This document shows positions 24,824 through 33,130 of a stretch of DNA of 64,000 nt, piece after piece. Location of the stretch: positions 682,001-746,000 of the forward strand of contig CAVYWD010000011.1 in NCBI GenBank assembly GCA_963772225.1, read 5' to 3'. The translations under genes were made by a program, and so were the position numbers. The stretch comes from CAVYWD01 sp963772225. Its GTDB lineage: Bacteria; Myxococcota; Myxococcia; Myxococcales; UBA5297. Under the pieces are notes generated by a model. It had not been told where the DNA came from and did no database searches. It saw nothing but the letters and a program-made list of their open reading frames with translations. Numbering within the stretch: position 1 is the first letter of the stretch; each line of letters begins with the position of its first letter.

Positions 24824-25050
24824 TGTCACGCGCCGGCTTCGGCGGCCAAGTTGGCGCGGCAGCAGGGGAAACCTCGGGGTTTTGCGCAGAGCGGAGCAGT
24901 GTCACGCGCATGCTTCGGCGTTCGGCGGCGCCGGCGAGTCGCCGTTTTCCCTCTGAGGAGCCGTCAGGCAGCGGGTGACCGCAGGTACGTGTCACGCGCC
25001 GGCTTCGAGCTCTCTCAGAGGGAAAAACGGCCCCTGTCACGCGCCGGGAT
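24824..25050. repeat. iteron-like array upstream of the ParB-like gene
   Basis: TGTCACGCGCCGGCTTC or a close variant occurs four times in the same direction at 24824, 24900, 24990 and 25035. The third is bracketed by an inverted pair, CCGTTTTCCCTCTGA (24942-24956) and TCAGAGGGAAAAACGG (25015-25030). The 267-bp stretch has no gene. It lies directly before the ParB-like start and is a good candidate binding or regulatory region for that protein. Confidence 0.75.
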
Positions 25051-25078
25051 GGCCAAGGATTCTCGGTGAGGGCGCACG

Positions 25079-25993
25079 GTGGCGCGCATGACGGGCGTGT
25101 CGACCGCGAGCACCGAGATGGCGCCGAGCGAGCTGGGCGATTCGCTCTTGGCGGTGCGACTGTGCGCGGGCGAGGCCACGCAGCAGATGCAGCTGTCGCT
25201 CTCGAAGCTCGGGCAGCTGACGCCGGTGCAGGCCTTTCGAATGGGCGAGAAGCTGGAGGTCTTCGATGGACTCAAGCGGTTGAGCGCCTCGCGCGAGCTT
25301 GGGTGGTCGAAGCTGCGCGTCGAGGTCCACGGCGTCGACTCTGCAGGGGCGAAGGTGCGGCTGTTGCGCTGCAACGCCGGGGCGGGTCTGTGCGAGCTCG
25401 AGGAGGGCTGGCTGGTGCGCTCCCTCTATCGCGACGACCACGTGAGCCAGCCGCAGATCGCGATTCTGCTCGGGCGGGACAAGAGCTGGGTGTGTCGGCG
25501 TCTGGCTTTGGCAGAGGACCTGTCGGACGAGCTGACGGCGAATGTGCGGCTGGGGCTGTTGTCGGCCACCGCGGTGCGAGAGCTTTCGCGGTTGCCGCGC
25601 GGCAACCAGGACGCTGTGGGCCTGGTGGTAGCCCGACGAGGGCTGACCACGCGGCAGACCGCGCGCCTGGTCGATTCGCTGCTCGCGGCCCAGGAAGCGG
25701 AGTGGCCGGCGCTGCTGGAGCGAGCCAGCGCACCCATGGCCGCCGAGTCCCCCAAGGGCAGTGCACCGCGGCGCACGCCCGGCGAGCAGATGGTCGCGGA
25801 CGCCTGGGCGATGAAGCGCCTCTCGACGCGCCTGCACGCGCGGCTCTTGGAGCGGTCGCTGGCCAGCTTGGGAGCGCCGGCGTGCGAGGTGGTCTCGCGC
25901 GAGCTCGTCGAGCTGCGCGGTGCGCTGGCCGCCCTGACCCGGACCCTCGACGCGCGCCTCGGGGCGCCAGGAGCCTCCGATGCTTCCGCTTGA
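25079..25993 (+). CDS. ParB-like protein carried by the transposon
   Basis: 304 aa. Residues about 45-110 read as a ParB/Spo0J N-terminal domain: LTPVQAFRMGEKLEVFDGLK, then RLSASRELGWSKLRVEV. The arginine-rich CTP-binding box is changed to DGLKRLSA. Residues 125-195 read as the ParB helix-turn-helix region: VSQPQIAILLGRDKSWVCRR, then LALAEDLSDELTANVRLGLL. The rest is helical. GTG at 25079 has GGTGAGGG upstream. Its last 14 bp overlap the istA start, so the two are translationally coupled. Role in target choice, element maintenance or expression control is open. Confidence 0.8.
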   Translation: MARMTGVSTASTEMAPSELGDSLLAVRLCAGEATQQMQLSLSKLGQLTPVQAFRMGEKLEVFDGLKRLSASRELGWSKLRVEVHGVDSAGAKVRLLRCNAGAGLCELEEGWLVRSLYRDDHVSQPQIAILLGRDKSWVCRRLALAEDLSDELTANVRLGLLSATAVRELSRLPRGNQDAVGLVVARRGLTTRQTARLVDSLLAAQEAEWPALLERASAPMAAESPKGSAPRRTPGEQMVADAWAMKRLSTRLHARLLERSLASLGAPACEVVSRELVELRGALAALTRTLDARLGAPGASDASA

Positions 25994-27618
25994 CCCGCAG
26001 CTGGTCCACGACGTGGTGCAGCTCGACAAGGAGGGGATGACTTGGCGCGCGATCGCGCGGGCCCTGCACATCAGCCGAAACACCGTGCGGCGCATCGTCA
26101 AGAGCCACCAGGAGGCGCGCGAAACTGCGCACTCGGCGCTGCCACGGGTGCGCGGCTCGCGCCGCCGCGCCTCGAAGCTCGACCCCTTTCGCAGCCTGAT
26201 CACCGAGCTGCTCGAGAAGTATCCGGACATCACCGCGCAGCGGGTCTTCGAGCATTTGCGCGACGAGCATGGCTACGCAGGCGGCGACACCATCGTGAAA
26301 GTCCTGGTGAGCAACCTGCGCCCGAAGTTGCCGCCCAAGCCGAGCCTCCAGACGCCGCCGCGGGTGCCGGGGGACATGGGCGAGTGCGACTGGTCGCCCT
26401 ACCCGGTGGAATTCACCCATGCGCCGTCCATGACCCTGCAGGCCTTCGGATACGCACTGCGCTACTCGACCCGGAAGTACTTCGGCTTCTTCGAGAGCAA
26501 CGGCCTGCACCCTTTGATGGACGGCCACCGCCACGCCTTCGCGCGCTTCCAGGGCGCCGCGCGCCGGTGCACCTACGATAGCCAGAAGCCGGTGGTGCTG
26601 CGCTGGGAAGGCAACCAGCCGATCCTCAATCCCCGCTTCGTCGATTTCGCCACCTATTACGAATTCTCCGCCGTCGCCGTGCGCCATGCCCCCAACCGCA
26701 AGCCCCGGGTCGAGCGGAGCTTCTGGGAGCTCTCCCTCAGCTTCTTCCGGGGCCGCTCATTCCGCGACCTGGCCGACCTCGAGGCCCAGCTCTCCCGGTG
26801 GATGGACACCATCGCCGACCTGCGCCCCATCAAGCGGATGAAGCGGCGCACGCGGATGGAGCTCTTCGCCGAAGAGCAGTCGCTGCTGCGGCCGCTGCCG
26901 CGCCACCCCTACGACACCGCGCGGGTGCTCTACAAGCTCTGCAACCTCGAGGGCTTCATGACCTGGGAGACCAATGAATATTCCCTGCCCTATGAATACG
27001 TCACCGAGATTCTCCCGGTGCGCATCACCGAGAATGAGCTCTTCGTCTACAAAGCGGACCTGACCTGCCTGGCACGGCACGAGCTCAGGCCTCGCGGCGC
27101 GCAGCAGCAGTCGATCCTGCCGGGGCATCGGCCCCCGCGCGCCGAGGGCGGGCCCGACCTCGAGCACCTGCGGCGCGCATTCCAGGATTCTTGGGGGGCC
27201 CGGAGCGGAGTACCTGGCGGCGCTCGAGCGGCGCGACTCGCGGTCGGCCGGCTACCACGCGCGCAAGGTCCTTTCGCTGCGCGAGGGCTACGACACCGCC
27301 GAGCTCTGCAAGGCGCTCTCGCACGCGCTCTGCTTCGGCGCTCTCGAGCACGTCAGCATCGAGAAGATCCTCAACGCCCGCTCCGACCGCCGCCGGCTCG
27401 ACGAGTACGTCGCCGCGGCCTCGGCCAAGAAGCTCAAGAGCGCCGTCGCCCAGAGCTGCACCGAGCCGCGCGACCTCGCCGAGTACGACGCGCTGCCGTG
27501 CCGCGGCACAGTCCCCGAGCCCCAAGGAGAAGCGACATGCGAGCCCCCACCTCCCTCAAAGGCCCCGCCGCCGAAGCCCGGGAGCGCATCGAGCGGCACC
27601 TCGACCGACTCGGTCTGA
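25980..27618 (+). CDS. istA: IstA transposase of IS21 family (one-base frameshift near 27193)
   Basis: DDE integrase. N-terminal helix-turn-helix GMTWRAIARALHISRNTVRR; rve catalytic core with D in GECDWSPYPV, D in CTYDSQKPVV and E in KPRVERSFWE. The frame breaks at a G6 run (27193-27198). With G5 it reads AFQDSWGPGAEYLAAL and goes on in the other frame to EGYDTAELCKALSHAL and EHVSIEKIL, a normal IstA C-terminus, ending at TGA 27616-27618 inside istB. Uncorrected, the frame runs on into istB as a false fusion. Confidence 0.85.
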
Positions 27619-28364
27619 GGGGGCTTTCCATCGATGCCTATCTGGCCTGGGTCAAGGAGCACCAGCCCTCGGACCTGGAAGCCGCCGAGCAGCTGCTCGC
27701 TGCGGCGGCCGCCATCAAGCGCGAGCGCAGCATCGAGTGGCGCATCAAGGGCAGCGGCATGAAGGTCCGCAAGACCATGGCGGCCTTCGACTGGGACTTC
27801 CAGCCCAAGCTCGATCGCCGCTTCGTCGAGGAGCTCTTCGCGCTCTCCTTCGTCCAGCGGCACGAGGACCTCTTGATCACCGGTAAGAGCGGGACCGGCA
27901 AGAGCCACATCCTGCAGGCTCTCGCGGTCCAAGCCTGCGAGCAGGAGTGGATGGTGCGCTACGCCCGGTGCGTCGACCTGGTCGACCACCTCTACGCCGG
28001 CCTGGCCGACGGCTCCTACGAGCGGCGGATGAAGAGCTGGTGTCGGCCCACGCTCCTGGTGATCGACGACGTCGGACTGGGCCAGCTCAAGCGCCGCGAC
28101 GACGAGCCGACCGCGGCCCACATGATCTTCACCCTCTTGGATCGCCGACACGGCAGCGCCAGCACGGCGATCACGTCGAACATCAGGCTCTCCTCATGGG
28201 GCAAGTACCTGGGCGACGCTACCCTGGCCGCGGCGGTCCTCGACCGCCTGGCGGCGACCTCCATCCGGATCGACATCGACGGGCCGAGCTTCCGGCAGCA
28301 CCAGGCGCACCAGCGGGCCAAGGAGCAGGGACACGAGCTCCCGGTGGAGGAACCCCATGATTGA
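27537..28364 (+). CDS. istB: IstB AAA+ ATPase, IS21 transposition helper
   Basis: 275 aa. Walker A GKSGTGKSHILQAL, Walker B LLVIDDVGLG and sensor region STAITSNIRLSSW. IstB binds DNA, bends the target and stimulates IstA. The ATG at 27537 has AAGGAGA 6 bp upstream. It overlaps the 3' end of istA and, by ATGA, the small ORF that follows. All motifs are intact. Confidence 0.95.
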   Translation: MRAPTSLKGPAAEARERIERHLDRLGLRGLSIDAYLAWVKEHQPSDLEAAEQLLAAAAAIKRERSIEWRIKGSGMKVRKTMAAFDWDFQPKLDRRFVEELFALSFVQRHEDLLITGKSGTGKSHILQALAVQACEQEWMVRYARCVDLVDHLYAGLADGSYERRMKSWCRPTLLVIDDVGLGQLKRRDDEPTAAHMIFTLLDRRHGSASTAITSNIRLSSWGKYLGDATLAAAVLDRLAATSIRIDIDGPSFRQHQAHQRAKEQGHELPVEEPHD

Positions 28365-28557
28365 GAGGCCGCCGCTGACGCTCAACCTCCCGCCGCTCGA
28401 CGGCCCCACCGCGGCTTGGCTGCTCGACCTCTGCGGCCAGCTCCAAGTCGCGCTCTGGCAAGAGTACGGCGACGAGGTCGAGGCCCACTGGACTGCGACC
28501 GAGCCCAACCAGCTCCTCTACGGGCCCCTGCAGCCCGCCTCGCGCAAGAGGCGCTGA
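28357..28557 (+). CDS. small protein after istB in the transposon
   Basis: 66 aa: MIERPPLTLNLPPLDGPTAA, then a helix LLDLCGQLQVALWQEYGDEV and a basic end. It overlaps the istB stop (ATGA), so it is co-translated. The proline-rich opening plus 'LW..YGdE' is the kind of short ORF found after istB in some large IS21-like elements; function unknown. Confidence 0.6.
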   Translation: MIERPPLTLNLPPLDGPTAAWLLDLCGQLQVALWQEYGDEVEAHWTATEPNQLLYGPLQPASRKRR

Positions 28558-28922
28558 TACCGCGATTCTGCCCGGGCCGCAGGTGTGGCCCTCAGAGCGG
28601 GCTCCGCTGGCGAGCGTCCCGCGACCGCGACGGAATGCCTGCGGCCCGGGCGCCCTTCATCACCGCGACAGACTGACCGCCGGAGGCGCCCGACCCGCCT
28701 TCGGCGGTCGGCGTTTTGATCCCGCTCCGGAATGGGGCCCGGGCCCTGACGAGTCCAGCGCGGGGACAGCGCCTCGTTTCCGCGATCCGTAGACGGCGGG
28801 GACGGCTCGCCCGCCTCCGTATTCGCCCGCACCCTTCTGACGGCCTGCGCCCGCAACCCCGCAACCGAGACTGGATCACCAAAACCGCCGAGAGTGGATC
28901 ACCTCCACGCCGCCGCCGAAGG
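28558..28922. other. right terminal region of the IS21-type transposon
   Basis: Non-coding. The outer part (28862-28922) holds two units with CCGAGACTGGATCACC and CCGAGAGTGGATCACC spaced about 21 bp, the mirror of the left-end repeats. The inner part (28560-28850) shows short inverted segments (for example around 28680-28710) but no ORF. Confidence 0.65.
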
Positions 28923-29217
28923 AACAAGTGAGCTCAAACCGGCTAATCCATGTGTCTGGAGCTCCTCTGCTGACTTGCGATACGGCGCATATCAGCGTTG
29001 AGGTTGGGAACTGGCTCGCCGAATACCCAGGCATAGAAGCAGTGGACAGGAAGGTGGATTCATGGGATTCCGACGACGACGAATCCGATCCCTGGTACCC
29101 GGCGACTCCTAACTTCAGCCTCCAGGTTTGTCACATTGCACCGATGAAGCTGACCTTTGCCGGCAGCCTGGATGGCTGTCCCTCCGCCTATAGTTTGACG
29201 CAGTCGGCTCAGTATAC
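28923..29217 (+). pseudogene. host gene hit twice: middle part
   Basis: The frame from the right target repeat reads VSSNRLIHVSGAPLLTCD, VEVGNWLAEYPGIEAVDRK, DSDDDESDPWYPATPNFS and GCPSAYSLTQSAQYT, then hits IS4 copy 3. It is bounded on both sides by mobile elements. Low GC compared with neighbours. No family recognised. Confidence 0.65.
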
Positions 29218-30745
29218 CAGCCCTTTCAAGGTGCGTTCTTTCTCTTTGTTTTCCGCAGTGCTAGCAAGCGAGCAGTGGAAACATGAGGGTGTCTTCGGTT
29301 GAAGGTTCTCGGTTGCCGCGGCTTCTTTGGACCACGTGGATGTCGACGGAACTTCAGCAAGTCAACTTCTCCAGCGAGGTCGACAAGCACCTTGGCGACC
29401 TCGCTGGTTGGGGCTGCCTGGAATACTCGCCACGCTTTGGGCGGGATCGCGATCTCCATGCCTCGCCGGGTGCCGGCGATTTCGTCGGCCAGGTAATAGG
29501 CCGATACCTCTTCTTGGATCTTTTCGGCTCCGTGCTCGGCGCGCAAGGCGGCCTTGATGACCGAGAGAACGTTGTAGGCGACCAAGGCCACACAGAACGC
29601 GAAGAGCGCTGCCTTCGGATAGCCCAACGTATTGAGCTCGCCTTCCAGGGTTGCCTCCAGCTCCTGAAATGCCAACTCGATGCCCCACCGCTTTCGGTAG
29701 ACAGCGCCGACGGTTGTGCCGAGAGTATCTGGTGGGAGATTCGTCAGGATGTGAAGTTCCCGGTCGCCATCACGCGTCGCCTTCTGAAGCTTCAGGGTAA
29801 TACGGCGGGCGAGGAGCGAGTTCCCGGTGTCATCCCTCAGCTTCACCTCCTGTTCCCAAACCTCGGCGCCGTCGATGGTGCCGCAGCGACGAAGACGGCC
29901 GATCGGTTTCCACGGCACATTGATGCGGTGGTGCCTGACGATGAAGAGCCCCTCTCGACGGGCAATGCCGAAGAGCAGGGCGCAGGTGCAGAAGTTGCGG
30001 TCAGCGATCCACACGTCCCTCGGCGCGACCTTCGCCAACACCGCTTCAGTGAGCGAGCGCTCCTGGGCGTGGCCATCCTCGCAAGGGATCACATCGGTTA
30101 CTTGCAGGAGGCGCGGATCCAGCACGACCAATGCAAACCCTGGCAGCGGGCCCGCTGCGGTCTTGCGCAGCTCGGAAATCCGATGCTCCGTGGCCGCCAG
30201 GTGATTCCCGTCGAGGATCCGAGCTCGATACCCTGGAAGGAGTTCCGGAAGCGATGCCTTCATGCTTTCGATCAACGGAACAGTGCGACCGGCGACGTGC
30301 TTGACCAATGCCGCACCGACCCCCGGCTCGATTCCGTCGACCTTGTTGTACAGCGACTGTACCGAGACCTCAATTCGGCGCCGATTGGCTTGATAGGCGG
30401 CGTGAAGCGACGGCCGGATGCGGTGAACCACGAGGCTCATCAAGTCGACGACTGTGGAGAACAGCAGCGTCCGCGTGTATTGCGTTTCAGCGCTCGCGCC
30501 AAACACGGCATCAACATCTTCGGAGCGCAGCGCATGCTCGAGTGTCCCACGCGCCATCACGCTAATCGGGCTCTGTTCAATGAACGGAGCGAACACCTTG
30601 CCAAGAATCATGCGTTGGCCTTTCGACGGGCGCCCCGGTTTGGACGCGCCCAGGAGAGGCCAGATCCATGGCAGATTCTCAGGACCCGCACAATAGAGTC
30701 GAAATCCCGCAGCAACACCAACTACTTACGACCTTTAAAGGGCTG
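29218..30745 (-). mobile_element. IS4-family insertion sequence, copy 3 (1528 bp, inverted)
   Basis: Same 1528-bp element in the opposite orientation. Target duplicate GCTCAGTATAC at 29207-29217 and 30746-30756. Removing the element restores the frame SAQYT-YYLPDRGSL of the host gene. One silent difference (ATC to ATT) from the other copies lies near 29966. Confidence 0.96.
29226..30611 (-). CDS. IS4-family DDE transposase (copy 3)
   Basis: 461 aa, identical protein to copies 1 and 2 by translation; catalytic D134, D204, E312 intact. Full length, presumably active. Read toward the IS21-type transposon. Confidence 0.96.
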   Translation of the reverse strand: MILGKVFAPFIEQSPISVMARGTLEHALRSEDVDAVFGASAETQYTRTLLFSTVVDLMSLVVHRIRPSLHAAYQANRRRIEVSVQSLYNKVDGIEPGVGAALVKHVAGRTVPLIESMKASLPELLPGYRARILDGNHLAATEHRISELRKTAAGPLPGFALVVLDPRLLQVTDVIPCEDGHAQERSLTEAVLAKVAPRDVWIADRNFCTCALLFGIARREGLFIVRHHRINVPWKPIGRLRRCGTIDGAEVWEQEVKLRDDTGNSLLARRITLKLQKATRDGDRELHILTNLPPDTLGTTVGAVYRKRWGIELAFQELEATLEGELNTLGYPKAALFAFCVALVAYNVLSVIKAALRAEHGAEKIQEEVSAYYLADEIAGTRRGMEIAIPPKAWRVFQAAPTSEVAKVLVDLAGEVDLLKFRRHPRGPKKPRQPRTFNRRHPHVSTARLLALRKTKRKNAP

Positions 30746-31318
30746 GCTCAGTATACCTACTATCTCCCAGATCGCGGCTCGCTCAGCAACATTGGCGACT
30801 ATGTCGAGCTCGACGAGGTAAACGGAACCATCGTAGGTAAATACATGACTTGCCTTGCGGACACATGCCTCAATCCTGGAGAGGCAGCAGGGCAGCCTCT
30901 ACTGCCGATTCTTATGTATGAAGGCGTTTCCGGCGATTGCCCTAGCCCTTTCATCGCGGGCTGCAATTCCGCTTTTTGTTATGATCCGTATTGCAATTTG
31001 CCGGACACCAACGAGGTGGAGGTCACCATGCTAAATATGACTGCGCCTACCGCCACACCCCAGACACTTACCATCACGCGCTCTGACCCCAAACTGAACT
31101 TGGGGCAATTAGGCAGCTGTACGGACCCGGGCGAGTGGGTTCACCAAGAGGGTGAGGACCTCTTTCTTACAACCCAGATCTCGTTAGACCATCCAAGCTC
31201 GATAAGCGGCAATTGCTACGAGTACACGAATCCCTCCTCTTTCTGCCACTGCACTGGCGGCGCTGTCACCTTTAGAATCGGGCCGGATGATCCAAGCTCA
31301 GCATGTGTCGTGAAGTAG
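30746..31318 (+). pseudogene. host gene hit twice: 3' part
   Basis: The frame reads AQYTYYLPDRGSLSNIGDYV, GCNSAFCYDPYCNLPDTNEV, TLTITRSDPKLNLGQLGSC and CHCTGGAVTFRIGPDD to TAG at 31316-31318. Nine or more Cys and beta-rich composition suggest an exported, disulphide-bonded domain. The start at 30668 seen in this frame is made by IS sequence and is not real. A hairpin terminator follows directly. Confidence 0.6.
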
Positions 31319-31322
31319 ATAT

Positions 31323-31342
31323 CCCCCCGCTCGGCAGGGGGG
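31323..31342 (+). terminator. C6/G6 hairpin after the host gene
   Basis: CCCCCC (31323-31328), an 8-nt loop, and GGGGGG (within the G9 run 31337-31345) lie 5 bp after the stop codon. Strong stem, no U-tract. Confidence 0.5.
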
Positions 31343-31345
31343 GGG

Positions 31346-31772
31346 CCCTTATCTGTGAGCCGCCAACCGCGGCTATGGAAGGCCGCCCACCACCGCCCTC
31401 TTGGTTTGATTGAGGCCACCGAAGCGGTGGCCGCTCTGCCACCGGAGCCTCAGCTGGGCACATCCTTCGGTTGCCCTCTTCCTGGTTCTTGATTCTGTTA
31501 CTCCCGAATGACCGGCTCGTCGCGCCCAGGCGTGGAGAGGAGGTAGCCCCCCGCCAAAAGCGCATTCTTGCCCGACCCTCATTCCTGCGAGGTTGCGCTT
31601 CCGCTCCATGCACGTCCTTGCGAGATGCATGGCACTCCTCCCTTTGACGTACCCGACGATCTGCCAACACGCGTACTTTGGCGGAGTGGGGGTCTCTCGC
31701 GCCGAAGACGCGCGTGGGTCCGCGCCCTCAAGAGCATGCGCTTCCGGCCGAGGTGTGCCACACTTCTGACCG
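31346..31772. other. intergenic region before the membrane protein gene
   Basis: 427 bp with no supported gene. One hairpin, GGCCACC (31414-31420) / GGTGGCC (31426-31432), could stop transcription from either side. Confidence 0.45.
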
Positions 31773-32426
31773 ATGAAATCTCCTATCAGCGACCGTGTCG
31801 TCGCGCTCTCCGCCCACGGAGCTCTTTCGGTGGTCTTCTCAGCGTGCGCGGCCCGCCTGGCGCGAGACGGATTCGCAGGCGTGGGCGCAGTGCGCCTCCT
31901 CACGGCTGGCTGCGCCGCCGCGTCCGCTGCCCTGGCGGCCTTGAGCGTTCGAGCCGTCGCCGATCTCGCTCGCGACCCGAGCGTACGCCCGCTTCCGGTG
32001 CGCCTCTCGACCGCTGCTCACCTCCAGACGTTGCTGGGCGCGGCGGCGCTGGCGGCCGGCGCGCAGCGCGCCCAGATGAATGGGCGCACGGCGCTCATGG
32101 CCTTCTGCAGCGCCAGCGCGTTCTGGTTGCTCGCGCTCGGATTTCGCGCCATGCCGAGCCAATGGTTGTCGGAGGTCCGCCTCCACGACTTCCTGGGGCG
32201 CTCGGTCGAGCTCGCGAAGCTGACGTGGTTCCAGCTCCGCGCTGACAGAAATATGAAGACGCGCTTGATGCTGGAGGCAGGCGCTGGCAACCGCGTCCTT
32301 TTCCGGGCGCGCATCGCCGCCCCAGCCGACGGCGTGCGGCAGGCCCTTCGGCGCGCCGGTCTCTCGGAGGGGCTGCCGCCAGGTCACTTCTTGACGGCCG
32401 ACCGGAGGGGACCTGCCAGGTCCTGA
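31773..32426 (+). CDS. predicted membrane protein, unknown
   Basis: 217 aa. Four hydrophobic stretches in the first 125 residues (LSAHGALSVVFSACAARL; LLTAGCAAASAALAALSV; LQTLLGAAALAAGA; ALMAFCSASAFWLLALG), then a soluble tail with DFLGRSVELAKLTWFQLRAD and a final Arg-rich end. No known family. The minus-strand frame over it is also open but lacks any start signal or domain. Its 3' end overlaps the end of cassette 2 on the other strand by 43 bp. Confidence 0.55.
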   Translation: MKSPISDRVVALSAHGALSVVFSACAARLARDGFAGVGAVRLLTAGCAAASAALAALSVRAVADLARDPSVRPLPVRLSTAAHLQTLLGAAALAAGAQRAQMNGRTALMAFCSASAFWLLALGFRAMPSQWLSEVRLHDFLGRSVELAKLTWFQLRADRNMKTRLMLEAGAGNRVLFRARIAAPADGVRQALRRAGLSEGLPPGHFLTADRRGPARS

Positions 32427-33130
32427 GCGGCTCCCGCCCAGGGGTCGCCCCCGACCCCGAACGCGACGAGCATCATCTGCTGTGCGCCGGCCAGGCGGAC
32501 GACGCCAGTCCCGGGCACGTCCGGCGACCAGGCCACGTAGCTCCGGTCCTCCAGCTCGTATTCCTCGACCACGATGGTGCGACCGCCGATCTCCTGCTTC
32601 GACTTCCGGGTCAGAACCGCGCGCGGCAGGTCGGGAATCTTCGCCGGCAAATCCACTTTGGACCGCAACTTCTTGATCTCGGGCCAGGGTCCGTCGAACC
32701 GCACGTTTCGGACTGCCCGCGTCTCGAGGATGGGCCCTACGACAAAAGTCTCCATTGCTAAACGGCCAGCCTCTGGAATCTCGAGCTCCGTCCGCAGCCA
32801 CCGACCGGCATTGCCGTCGATAATCGCGGAATCCCCGACGCGAACGACCATGACCTGGGGACCGACCTCGCTGTCGGCGAGGTAGCGCGCCCAGCCGCCG
32901 CGCACCGGATTGAAACGTCTCGGCCCGCCAGGGCTAGCGCCAACCTCGGAATGCTTTGGCAGCGCCGGCAGCGCGTGGTCGAGGGCTGACGTTCCGGCGT
33001 CAGACAGCCCCTGAGAGCTGGCCGCGTTTCCGCCGTCGTCGGGCCTGGCAATGACCGCCCAGAGGAGAATGCAGGCAACGGCGCACGTTGAGGCAAACCG
33101 CACGAGCCGCCTCCGAATCCGCGCTCTCAT
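32384..33130 (-). CDS. exported protein of cassette 2 (p248)
   Basis: 248 aa with an N-terminal membrane/signal helix (FASTCAVACILLWAVIA). The centre, GGWARYLADSEVGPQVMVVR with GRWLRTELEIPEAGRL, resembles the GEW.EY...rwlE pattern of the proteins at 14244 and 33127, so it is probably a third member of that family. It ends with LVAFGVGGDPWAGAAQDL. The start overlaps the upstream stop by 4 bp. Last gene of the operon. Confidence 0.68.
   Translation of the reverse strand: MRARIRRRLVRFASTCAVACILLWAVIARPDDGGNAASSQGLSDAGTSALDHALPALPKHSEVGASPGGPRRFNPVRGGWARYLADSEVGPQVMVVRVGDSAIIDGNAGRWLRTELEIPEAGRLAMETFVVGPILETRAVRNVRFDGPWPEIKKLRSKVDLPAKIPDLPRAVLTRKSKQEIGGRTIVVEEYELEDRSYVAWSPDVPGTGVVRLAGAQQMMLVAFGVGGDPWAGAAQDLAGPLRSAVKK

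Larger units (their letters stand above)
24286..28922 (+). mobile_element. IS21-family transposon with accessory ParB-like and zinc-finger genes (~4.6 kb)
   Basis: The ends are imperfect inverted repeats: TCTTCAGCGGCGGCGTG on the left and, read inward from the right, CCTTCGGCGGCGGCGTG. Flanking direct repeats are AACAAG (24280-24285 and 28923-28928), or GGAACAAG if the end base pairs are assigned differently. The disrupted host frame is restored when the element and one repeat are removed. Content in order: zinc-finger ORF, iteron region, ParB-like ORF, istA, istB, small ORF, all on the plus strand. Ordinary IS21 elements are about 2-2.5 kb with istA and istB only. Confidence 0.88.

Noticed and set aside
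23932..25040. Minus-strand frames across the transposon left end (92 and 318 aa)
   Set aside because: They cross the transposon boundary and run through the repeat region; Arg/Pro-rich, no domain.
24824..25050. CRISPR-like array
   Set aside because: Only four short repeats with uneven spacing (about 45-90 bp) and no cas genes; an iteron or binding-site array fits better.
25980..28364. Apparent 794-aa IstA-IstB fusion protein
   Set aside because: The middle 110 residues are Arg-rich out-of-frame translation. The true IstA end is in another frame and istB has its own ATG with AAGGAGA.
30668..31318. Start at 30668 for the host gene 3' part
   Set aside because: The first 26 codons are IS4 copy 3 sequence; the real frame begins at the target duplicate.
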